64,000 bases of DNA from JBCCCJ01 sp039029315 (lineage in GTDB: Bacteria; Bacteroidota; Bacteroidia; J057), in the NCBI GenBank assembly GCA_039029315.1, contig JBCCGK010000029.1, forward strand, positions 1-64,000, given 5' to 3'. Positions 53,192-62,025 of this stretch are shown in pieces (the first letter of the stretch is position 1; the number at the start of each line of letters is the position of its first letter). The notes under the pieces were generated by a model that was given only the letters and a program-made list of their open reading frames with translations, was not told where the DNA came from and searched no databases. Both the position numbers and the translations under genes were made by a program.

Positions 53192-54537
53192 AAAGGAACC
53201 ACTTTGATGGTATCCAGGTTCATTTTTTCCTGAAGCCAGGTTCCAAGTTTCTTTTGATGGCGAGCTCTCGTGCGCATAGGCACTTTTCGATTCCATTTGG
53301 TAAGAATCAGGGGAAGGGTGTCCTGCCCTGTTTTGAGATCAGATTGAATCCCTTCCTCAGCAAAAATAAAGGTCTGCAAATCAGGAAAAAGAATGTTGAT
53401 CTCAGTTTTGAGTGAAGTAAAATCACTGGTGTCCTGACTCAACAGCACTATTTCCTGGTCCAAAGAATCCATTCTGGCCTGGAGCTTATTCAAACTAGGT
53501 TGTATCGCCTCCAAAGCCTCTATGGTGCTGTGTTGTAGAATTTCTTCTTCCTTCAAGGGAGCTTGACTTTGAACAATATTCAATCTTACATCTTTCAACC
53601 CGTATTTAGGAAGTTGTGTCTCCAAATAGGCCATGGAATCTTCACTAATGGGAGGGCCTGCCATGACTAGCTTCAGTATATGGATAGAGTCTTTGATTGC
53701 AGGGGTGCGATGTTGGATGGCTTGATGGTTGGAGTTATTGACTTCATTGTCGATGAACTCAACACATTTGTTGTTCAATCTGGCCTGTCGAATCAGGTTG
53801 TACAGAGAATAGGCACTTGGGAGAATGACTAGAAAGGCAAAGATCGCAATCCATCGAGCGGCTGATCTTCTGCTCGATTCATTAATATAGTCCACATAAG
53901 GAAAGCGCAAAAAACGGACGATCAAATAGGTGGATAGAGCAATGAAAACGGAGTTGATGAAGAACAAATAGGCTGCGCCCAGGAAGATATCCCACTGCCA
54001 CTTGGCGATTCCATAGCCTGCGACGCATAAGGGAGGCATCAAGGCAGTAGCGATTGCGACACCTGGAATGGCATTGGTTTTTTCTTTCCGGGAACCAGCG
54101 ACTATGCCTGCTATCCCACCAAACATGGCAATAAATACGTCCAGGGCTGTGGGGTAGGTTCTTGACAGAATCTCCGGGGTTTGATCCCCAAATGGAGTGA
54201 TGAGAAAATAGAAGGTGCTCACGCCCAAACTGGCCCCTACAGCGATACCGAAGTTTTTTAATGCCAATACCAAATGCTCTCGATCATTGATTCCAATGGA
54301 CAGCCCAATGCCCAAAATGGGGGACATAAGAGGGGAAATCAACATCGCACCGATGATCACAGCTACAGAGTTGGTATCCAGGCCGATTGAGGCCAACATT
54401 GCCCCACAGGCAAGAATCCAGACATTGTATCCTCTGATCTCAATGCTATTTCTGATACTTTCTATGGTTCCTCGAACATCAGTGGTATCTCGAAGATGTA
54501 TGATTTTGAGGAGAATCTCTTTTACTTCACGAAACAT
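53188..54537 (-). CDS. DUF389 (TIGR00341) membrane protein
   Basis: A 449-residue membrane protein. The N-terminal part is the conserved DUF389 domain (about 10-235) with IIGAMLISPLMSPILGIGL and a run of about six helices. The C-terminal part (about 245-449) is a soluble, mainly helical domain with a coiled-coil stretch, followed by a short basic end. The function is unknown. It is divergent from the AraD1-like gene. Confidence 0.88.
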   Translation of the reverse strand: MFREVKEILLKIIHLRDTTDVRGTIESIRNSIEIRGYNVWILACGAMLASIGLDTNSVAVIIGAMLISPLMSPILGIGLSIGINDREHLVLALKNFGIAVGASLGVSTFYFLITPFGDQTPEILSRTYPTALDVFIAMFGGIAGIVAGSRKEKTNAIPGVAIATALMPPLCVAGYGIAKWQWDIFLGAAYLFFINSVFIALSTYLIVRFLRFPYVDYINESSRRSAARWIAIFAFLVILPSAYSLYNLIRQARLNNKCVEFIDNEVNNSNHQAIQHRTPAIKDSIHILKLVMAGPPISEDSMAYLETQLPKYGLKDVRLNIVQSQAPLKEEEILQHSTIEALEAIQPSLNKLQARMDSLDQEIVLLSQDTSDFTSLKTEINILFPDLQTFIFAEEGIQSDLKTGQDTLPLILTKWNRKVPMRTRARHQKKLGTWLQEKMNLDTIKVVPF

Positions 54538-54589
54538 AGGGGAATTTACACATCATCTGAGAGTTTTTTAATTTGGAAGAAAATTTTTT

Positions 54590-55573
54590 ATGAGACTCAT
54601 CCAATATCTTGATTCTGACAAGGACCTACAGGTAGGGATTGTCAAGGATGATTCACAAATCCTGCCATTTGTGGATGCCTTTTCTATGTATGAACTGGCC
54701 TGGAAAGCCATAGATAACGACACAGGCCTGGAGCAGATAGTCGCACAACTTCCGACTTCCAGCCCTCTCTCATATGAGCAACTGATTCAGGAAAAAAGAA
54801 TTGCACTTCCCTGCTCACATGCTGATCCTGCGCATGTCATGGTTTCCGGAACTGGATTGACGCACTTGGGCAGTGCAAGCACCAGAGACAGTATGCATAA
54901 GGTGGAAGTTGAGAAGATGACAGATAGTATGCGGATGTTTCAGGAAGGGATACAGGGAGGCAAGCCGCCAGAAGGTAGTCGGGGGGTTCAGCCTGAATGG
55001 TTTTTCAAGGGAGATGGTAGTTGTCTGGTCCCTGCTGAGCAGGTATTGACAAGCCCATCCTTTGGATTGGATTATGGGGAGGAGCCTGAAATTGTCGGGA
55101 TTTATTTGATCGGTCCAGCTGGACAGCCTTATCGTCTGGGGTTTGCTTTGGGAAATGAAGCTTCTGATCACATCACAGAAAAGCAGAACTACCTGCTGTT
55201 GGCGCATTCTAAGCTTAGACGTTGTTCCATTGGGCCAGAGCTTATTCTGGGAGATTTTCCAGCTGAAATTCGCGGGATGAGTAGAATATTGCGAGATGGA
55301 GATGTGTTGTGGGAAAAGGAATTTTTGAGCGGAAGTTCTCATATGTCCCACAGCCTGGAGAATCTGGAATATCATCATTTCAAGTATCAGTCATTTCGTA
55401 GATCGGGTGATGTTCATATTCATTTTTTTGGAACGGCAACCCTAAGTGTATCAGATGGGATCAAGGTGAAGCACGGAGATGAATTAGAAATATCCGCCAA
55501 AGGGTGGGGAAGAGCTCTTCGAAATATTGTACAGTGGGAAGAAAGCGAGATATTGTTGCCCAAGTCATTATAA
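54590..55573 (+). CDS. AraD1/GguC-type fumarylacetoacetate hydrolase family protein
   Basis: A 327-residue member of the fumarylacetoacetate hydrolase superfamily, in the AraD1/GguC branch. Some members dehydrate L-2-keto-3-deoxyarabonate in arabinose breakdown. Visible blocks are MVSGTGLTHLGSASTRDSM, GLDYGEEPEIVGIYLIG and GNEASDHITEKQNYLLLAHS. No other arabinose gene is near, so the substrate is uncertain. An aminotransferase starts 13 bases after its stop. Confidence 0.86.
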   Translation: MRLIQYLDSDKDLQVGIVKDDSQILPFVDAFSMYELAWKAIDNDTGLEQIVAQLPTSSPLSYEQLIQEKRIALPCSHADPAHVMVSGTGLTHLGSASTRDSMHKVEVEKMTDSMRMFQEGIQGGKPPEGSRGVQPEWFFKGDGSCLVPAEQVLTSPSFGLDYGEEPEIVGIYLIGPAGQPYRLGFALGNEASDHITEKQNYLLLAHSKLRRCSIGPELILGDFPAEIRGMSRILRDGDVLWEKEFLSGSSHMSHSLENLEYHHFKYQSFRRSGDVHIHFFGTATLSVSDGIKVKHGDELEISAKGWGRALRNIVQWEESEILLPKSL

Positions 55574-55586
55574 ACTACTCACATCT

Positions 55587-56744
55587 ATGTCGAAAAGAAT
55601 GGAACGAATCCAGGCTCCTATCATTCCTATCGTAGGTCAATGGATCAAGGAGACGCCCGGTACAATCTCTCTCGGACAGGGAATCGTGTATTATTCCCCG
55701 CCTCCCCAAGCCAAGGAAAAGATACAGACATTTTTTCAACATCCTCACAATCATCATTATCAGGCAGTTCATGGAATTTCTCCTTTGCTTGAAGCCATTA
55801 GACTAAAACTTCATACAGACAACAAGATCGACCTGTCTGAAGCACAAAAAATTGTGGTGACAGCAGGAGGCAATTTTGCCTTTTCCAATGCAATATTCGC
55901 CATTGCTGATCCAGGAGAAGAAATCATTGTGCCCACGCCCTATTACTTCAACCACGAAATGGCAATTACCATGGCTGGTTGTAGGACTGTTGAAGTCATG
56001 GTAGATGACAATTATCAGTTGAGATTGGATGCGATGGAAGCTGCGATTACGCCCAAAACAAGGGCAATCTTGACGGTGTCTCCCAATAATCCCTCTGGCG
56101 TTGTATATCCAGAAACTGATCTTCGTGCTGTCAATGCTTTGTGCCGCAAATATGGACTTTATCACATTCATGATGAAGCCTATGAATACTTTACCTATGA
56201 TGGGGTTGAGGCTTTTTCACCAGCAAGCATTCCTGATAGTGAATCCTATACGATTTCCCTGTTTTCTCTCTCAAAAGCTTATGGATTCGCTAGTTGGAGG
56301 ATTGGGTATATGGTGATTCCATCGAACCTATTCGAAGCCATCAGAAAGATTCAGGATACCCAATTGATTTGCGCGCCAGTGATATCTCAGTATGCAGCCC
56401 TAGGTGCATTAGAAGCAGGAAAGGCATATAGTCTATCCAAGTCTGGCCCAATCCGGGCAGCAAGACAGCAGTTTTTGCAAGCTTTTTCAGAATTGGAAGG
56501 CTTGATAGATGTCCCTGAATCTGCAGGCGCTTTCTACTTTTTGATGCGTGTACGGTCTCAAAAGAGTTCCAATGAGTTGGCAGAGAATCTGGTCCGCAAA
56601 CATAAGATTGCAGTGATTCCCGGCTCCACCTTTGGCCTCCATCAAGGATGTTATCTGAGGATTGCCTATGCCTCTCTGAAGGAAGATCTGTTGGAGGAGG
56701 GCATTCAGCGATTGGTGAAGGGGCTTAAGGCTGAGCTGGAATGA
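55587..56744 (+). CDS. PLP-dependent class I/II aminotransferase
   Basis: A 385-residue fold-type I aminotransferase. The PLP lysine is Lys230 in SLSKAYGFASWRIGY, and SPNNPSG (165-171), Asp196 and Arg238 complete the cofactor site. It resembles the aspartate/methionine aminotransferase group. The ATG at 55587 (MSKRMERIQAPIIP) is used rather than a TTG inside the upstream gene. It forms a two-gene unit with the AraD1-like protein. Confidence 0.92.
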   Translation: MSKRMERIQAPIIPIVGQWIKETPGTISLGQGIVYYSPPPQAKEKIQTFFQHPHNHHYQAVHGISPLLEAIRLKLHTDNKIDLSEAQKIVVTAGGNFAFSNAIFAIADPGEEIIVPTPYYFNHEMAITMAGCRTVEVMVDDNYQLRLDAMEAAITPKTRAILTVSPNNPSGVVYPETDLRAVNALCRKYGLYHIHDEAYEYFTYDGVEAFSPASIPDSESYTISLFSLSKAYGFASWRIGYMVIPSNLFEAIRKIQDTQLICAPVISQYAALGALEAGKAYSLSKSGPIRAARQQFLQAFSELEGLIDVPESAGAFYFLMRVRSQKSSNELAENLVRKHKIAVIPGSTFGLHQGCYLRIAYASLKEDLLEEGIQRLVKGLKAELE

Positions 56745-56868
56745 CTTCTGGCAAGAATATAAATTAATCTTTTTCTGTGTGGAAATTTTATCAGTAATAA
56801 AAAGAGATATTTTGAAAATTGTTTCTCCCCTTACTTGATTATTATTGATCTGTAGTAGTTAAGGATTA

Positions 56869-59800
56869 ATGATTTGTTTTATGAAGCGAAATCGTTTCAT
56901 CTCTTGTTTCGTTTTTCTTGCCTTTCTTCCAGGACTGTATGCGCAACTTGATATCAGTAGCTTGATACCGAATTCGGAAGAATTGGTTATTTGTGGAGAT
57001 TCTGCTGAAATCTCTTTTGTAGTTCGTGCAAATGGTACTCCAGCTACAGGGATCAGTTTGAATGTGCAAATGCCAGAAGGGATCAACTATGTGGATGGTT
57101 CACTTGGTTTGACTGCTACAGGGAGTAAACAGGTGTCTGTTGGCAGTTGGAACAATTCTGCACTGACCTTAACTGCCGGAGACCTTACAGCTACGGATAG
57201 TTTGGCATTTTCATTTCAATTCACAGCTGATTGTAATGTCATCTCTTATTTTCAAGACGCTATTACCATCCGTGATACCCTGAGAGTCAGCTACAATACT
57301 TCTTCTACGGCAGAGCATATCACTCAGGCATTAAACCCATCTATCATATACCCTCAACTGAGCGTATTGATTCCTGAGACCCCTTCTGGTTCCTTGGGAG
57401 AGGCAATTAGCAGGGAAATCAAGATTTTCAATGCCAAAGGCTGTATCAGCACGTTTGATTGGTATGACATTGCCCAAGAAGATGTGAGAATAGATAGTTT
57501 GTTTTTGAACGGATCAAAGTTGTCTTTAATAAGAGAGGGGGATACGGTTTTTTATACATTTTCAGCCGCGGACTTTCAGTTAATTGGAAATGGAGATGGT
57601 GAATTTTGTGATACAGAATTGTCTTTTTCGATAGTAGAATATATTACATTATTAGGGTGTGGTTCAAAGAATTCTGAGATCCAAGTGAGCTGGGGCTGTG
57701 GAGGAGAAGTTTGTCAAAGCTATACTGCGAATGCTGATGTTAGCATTGAAGCAGATAATCCTGAATTAGCATTTACTTGGAGGAATAATGACTTGTCAGA
57801 ATGTTTTCATGAACAACAGAATTATAAAGAAGTTCTGATCAGGAATTCAGGAGATGGAACTGCTACCCAAATAGAAATTGAAATCAAGAAGTTCTATTAT
57901 GGAGGACAATTTGATGAGTATCGATATGACGGGATCGATACAAGTACTGTAGTGATGAAGGTTGGTGATGGCAATTTTGAAAAGTATACTGCTTACAATG
58001 TTGAATTGAACTATGATCATATAGCTTGTAGTGAAAATTATGTATACCGCTTCACAGCTGCTCCACCTGATTTGGCACCCGGAGATAGTGCGGTGTTAGG
58101 ATTTTATGTGATCAATTGTGAACCCAATGAAGTCCCAATCAATTCCGATATTCGGCAGGCAGCCATGGGATATAATTATCGATTCCAAAATTCATGTCAA
58201 AATAATCTGACGACAGGATGGAACAAGGTTGGGATTCCCTATCGACAACTCACCTCTTCTATTGTAGGAACTGCCCCATCTGGATTGTTGGATGAGGAAA
58301 GTGGAATGTTGGAAACAACTATCCAAACTGCTACGATAAGCTATCCTGGAGATGGCCAATTTGTTATAGATTACCGCCTGCCTGACTGTGGAATCGAATT
58401 TTCAGGAAATTCTTCAGATATGTACTGGACCAATGCTGCCGGATCTATCAGTTGGAATCCTTCTTCATTTTCCTATTCAAATGATACCATAACAGCCACA
58501 TTCGATATATCCTCTCAGCCTTCCGGTTTTTCATTTAATGGGTCCTATATAAGGCTAAAATTATCAGGTAGCTGTGGGTGTCCTGGACCTGGAAATACAC
58601 AAATCGTTTCTCATTCGATTAAATATATTCCAGACATATCGTGTAGCAATCCTCTTCTGATATCCATGCATGAGGAGGATTTTACCATCAATGTTGATCT
58701 ATGCACCATTACTCCTTGTGATGGGCCCAGGCTCAAGGAGTTTTCTTTTGATCGAGTTAATTTTGGTTTGGCAGATGATGGGTTCAGTCGGCAGCCAGAT
58801 TATGACGACCCAATCAATATGGATACGATTCGGCTAGATCGTGCAAGATACGGAGATACACTCATGGCAGACTTTGTATCAGTGATTGATGGAGTTGATA
58901 CATTTTCTTATGGCTATGCTGAACTAACCATTGATTTGCCACAATATTTTACCCCCATAGGTGGGAGCATTAAGGTTTTCAAACAATCATTAGGCACATA
59001 TATCAGTTGTGATTCGATGATCATGAATCAGGCGTCTGGAGGAGTTTTTCAATTTTTCTTTTCTCCTGATACCCTCGCTGGATTTTGTCCGTCTTTTTCG
59101 GGACTTAGATTTGAGCCAGGAGATTCGATTTTTTGCTCCCCAACCTTTCGGGTAAGTAGCGAAGGAACAACTCCCCAAACCACTGTAACCATTTCTCCAG
59201 CACAATTGTATGTGTTTCGTTCTGCTTTAGATTCGGGCGTTGCGTGTGGCACCTCTACTTTTTCTGATCAGATCCAGTTGATCAAAATGGAAGATCAGAC
59301 TGCCACCAACTATCTTTTATCCAACTCCTGCGGTGAAACCTGGGCGAGGACCTACATCCGACAATATTTGAACAATGACAAAACAGATGTGTTTTTTGGA
59401 GAATATCGCAGCTGGGGGTATCCGGATACAATCTATGTAACTCCTCCTGACAATTTTGATTTTGTAAATGCGTATTTGCTCTTGCGATTCAATCCAATCG
59501 TAAAGGACTCTTATTTATCACCATTGGATTCAAGTGCGAACCCATTGGTATTTCATGTAGGATCTCTGTTTGAGAATGGAACATTTTTGGAACCAGATGA
59601 TGGATATGAGTTGCAGTTTTCCACAATTTGGCAACCCAGCTGTAATTCTCCCAATGATTCCGCCATTGAAGTCCCTGTCAAAGTCGTGTATAACTGGGAT
59701 ACGCCATTGGATGAAACCTACTCAGAAGAGGCCAATTATACCCCATTTGTCAGGCATAAAGCCCCTAATCTCCAATTGAGTAACATCAACTCATTGATTC

Positions 59801-62010
59801 AAGATGGGTTGACGAATATGGTTCAATGGAAAGTGAGAATCCAAAATCAATCCATTGATTCCGACGCCCTAAATTCCTGGTTTGGGGTAGAGGTACCTTC
59901 TGGAAAGGTATTTATAGATAGTGTCTATGATGAAACCAATTCTGTCATGCTTAGTGGGAACAATGGAATCTTTTCTTTGGGAACTTTCGGTAAAGGAACC
60001 TATCGCGATTATACCATTTCAGCTAGCTATTCTGCCTGTGATCGTGATTCCTTAAAGGTACATGTCGGATGGAGCTGTGCGGAAGTGCCAGCAACGATTG
60101 AAGCGCATCCCTGTCCTTCCGGAGAATATGATTTGGTATTGAACCCAATTACTGCGGCTGCGAATATCTCCATTGTCAATTCGCCGGATACCTTGGCCAA
60201 TCTTTGTTCGCCAGAGCAATTTGATGTTAGTATCTCCAGTAGTTTGATCGCAAATGTGAACGAACTCAGCCTGGATATTTATTATCCATCTGGCGGGTTG
60301 GTTGCGGAGACTGGTTCTTTCGAAATTGAGTATCCCAGTGGATCAGGTTATACAAGCATTGCAGATCCGGATTCAATTGATGGGGGCTATCGACTCAATT
60401 TTTCGGATTACAGTAATTTGCTCAGTAATGATGGATTACATGGATTGTGGAGCAGCTATGATAGCATGCGAACGATCAATCTCCGATTCAATTTGGTGTC
60501 GAATTGCGATTTTATTTCTGGAGATATTCTATATATGATCCTAAATGGGCAAAAGCCTTGTGGAGATGCCATAGACGCATATTTTATTCCTACCGACCCA
60601 ATTATTCTGGATGGGATTACGCCGCCATATCAAGCGGAAGTTAAGACAAGCTTGCCAGAAATAGAAGGCTGTGGGACCATCACGCAATTGAAAACTTCAG
60701 TGGCAATTGAAGGCGGTACAACTTCTAATTCCGAGAGTATTCTGATTTTTTTCCCAGAAGAACTGAATTATGATGTCAATGCGTATAATGACATTCACAA
60801 TGGGCCTGATATTGGGACACTTGTTGCGGAAGATCTAGGGACATTGGGGACGAAATTGAGCCTGAATATGCCAACGGGAGTTGTCTCGGGGGATTCTATT
60901 GTATTCGAGATAGGAGTATATACGGATTCGGAATCAGGATGTGTCTCTAACTCAGAAGTGGTTCGGACAAATATTGTGTTCAGTACCAGTGTCGCATGTG
61001 GATTACGAGCATGTACGGGTTTTCAGGCTGCAAGTGGAAGTAATGTGGCATCAGTCTCATTTTCAAAGCCAGAATTATCCTTCGCCGATGTGACAAATAA
61101 AATCTCAATTGCAGGGGATTCAACCAAATTCACCATTAATGGAACAGTTCTCAATTTGGGGACTGATTTAATGAATGATGATGAGACCCTTTTAACGGTA
61201 TATGCTGATATAGACAACAACAGTTTGCTGGATTCAGATACAGATGTATTGATTGCGGCTTCCAAACAAAGCTGGAACTTGAAAAATGGCCAATCTCAGA
61301 ACTTCACAGAGGAGATCTCTGTCAAAAATTCTCCTTTTGATCCAAATACTACCTTACTACTAAGCATTGCCAATAACATTGACACCTTAGGATTGAGTTC
61401 GCAGTGTTTCTGTGACTCCATTTCTTCCTTCGCTTTGTTTGATATATTGCTTCCCGTAGAGTGGGTCAGTTTTGACGCGAAATTTGACAATCGGGCGGGA
61501 TTGTTGAAATGGAGTACTGCTTGGGAATCAAATTCGGATTATTTTAGCATTCAACGATCGATTGACCAGCGAAGATTTATCGAAATCGGGCAGCTACCCG
61601 CTGCTGGAATTACTGATGAATTGTCAGAATATACGTTTGTGGATAAAAAGTTGCATGAAGTTGCTGTCTCAACAGTTTATTACCGGATTCAGCAATTGGA
61701 TTTGGATGGTGCCCATAGCATGAGCAAGATTCAAAGCATTGAAATACCTGACCATCCAATACCCTTGACAGTATTTGCCTTTCCAAGTCCTGCGGATCAT
61801 ACCATCAATATCAGATGTATGGGGGCTACCCAATCTACCCAGCTCCAATTGGTATCTTCTCTTGGACACGTGATGTACAAAGAAAAAGTTGAGGCAGACT
61901 TCTGGCAATCAGCCCAGGTCTTTGATGTAAGCGAGTGGGCAGCCGGGATTTATTTTGTTCGTGTCTCCAATGGATCTTCTGAAGCCATCTACAAATTCAT
62001 TGTCAAGTAA
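56869..62010 (+). CDS. Giant secreted protein with T9SS C-terminal sorting domain
   Basis: A 1713-residue secreted protein. A signal peptide runs from Met5 (56881) to about residue 25; the ATG at 56869 is four codons upstream. The long middle is made of beta-sandwich repeats of the DUF11/Ig type, with frequent Cys pairs and motifs such as GDSIVFEIGVY and GDSAVLGFYVINC. Residues near 1530-1630 form a fibronectin-like module (WVSFDAKFDNRAGLLKWSTA ending YYRIQQLDLDGAHS), followed by a type A sorting domain (about 1630-1713; VFAFPSPADHTINI to YKFIVK). It should be exported by T9SS to the cell surface, perhaps as an adhesin. Confidence 0.87.
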   Translation: MICFMKRNRFISCFVFLAFLPGLYAQLDISSLIPNSEELVICGDSAEISFVVRANGTPATGISLNVQMPEGINYVDGSLGLTATGSKQVSVGSWNNSALTLTAGDLTATDSLAFSFQFTADCNVISYFQDAITIRDTLRVSYNTSSTAEHITQALNPSIIYPQLSVLIPETPSGSLGEAISREIKIFNAKGCISTFDWYDIAQEDVRIDSLFLNGSKLSLIREGDTVFYTFSAADFQLIGNGDGEFCDTELSFSIVEYITLLGCGSKNSEIQVSWGCGGEVCQSYTANADVSIEADNPELAFTWRNNDLSECFHEQQNYKEVLIRNSGDGTATQIEIEIKKFYYGGQFDEYRYDGIDTSTVVMKVGDGNFEKYTAYNVELNYDHIACSENYVYRFTAAPPDLAPGDSAVLGFYVINCEPNEVPINSDIRQAAMGYNYRFQNSCQNNLTTGWNKVGIPYRQLTSSIVGTAPSGLLDEESGMLETTIQTATISYPGDGQFVIDYRLPDCGIEFSGNSSDMYWTNAAGSISWNPSSFSYSNDTITATFDISSQPSGFSFNGSYIRLKLSGSCGCPGPGNTQIVSHSIKYIPDISCSNPLLISMHEEDFTINVDLCTITPCDGPRLKEFSFDRVNFGLADDGFSRQPDYDDPINMDTIRLDRARYGDTLMADFVSVIDGVDTFSYGYAELTIDLPQYFTPIGGSIKVFKQSLGTYISCDSMIMNQASGGVFQFFFSPDTLAGFCPSFSGLRFEPGDSIFCSPTFRVSSEGTTPQTTVTISPAQLYVFRSALDSGVACGTSTFSDQIQLIKMEDQTATNYLLSNSCGETWARTYIRQYLNNDKTDVFFGEYRSWGYPDTIYVTPPDNFDFVNAYLLLRFNPIVKDSYLSPLDSSANPLVFHVGSLFENGTFLEPDDGYELQFSTIWQPSCNSPNDSAIEVPVKVVYNWDTPLDETYSEEANYTPFVRHKAPNLQLSNINSLIQDGLTNMVQWKVRIQNQSIDSDALNSWFGVEVPSGKVFIDSVYDETNSVMLSGNNGIFSLGTFGKGTYRDYTISASYSACDRDSLKVHVGWSCAEVPATIEAHPCPSGEYDLVLNPITAAANISIVNSPDTLANLCSPEQFDVSISSSLIANVNELSLDIYYPSGGLVAETGSFEIEYPSGSGYTSIADPDSIDGGYRLNFSDYSNLLSNDGLHGLWSSYDSMRTINLRFNLVSNCDFISGDILYMILNGQKPCGDAIDAYFIPTDPIILDGITPPYQAEVKTSLPEIEGCGTITQLKTSVAIEGGTTSNSESILIFFPEELNYDVNAYNDIHNGPDIGTLVAEDLGTLGTKLSLNMPTGVVSGDSIVFEIGVYTDSESGCVSNSEVVRTNIVFSTSVACGLRACTGFQAASGSNVASVSFSKPELSFADVTNKISIAGDSTKFTINGTVLNLGTDLMNDDETLLTVYADIDNNSLLDSDTDVLIAASKQSWNLKNGQSQNFTEEISVKNSPFDPNTTLLLSIANNIDTLGLSSQCFCDSISSFALFDILLPVEWVSFDAKFDNRAGLLKWSTAWESNSDYFSIQRSIDQRRFIEIGQLPAAGITDELSEYTFVDKKLHEVAVSTVYYRIQQLDLDGAHSMSKIQSIEIPDHPIPLTVFAFPSPADHTINIRCMGATQSTQLQLVSSLGHVMYKEKVEADFWQSAQVFDVSEWAAGIYFVRVSNGSSEAIYKFIVK

Positions 62011-62025
62011 GAGGCCAGCAGACCC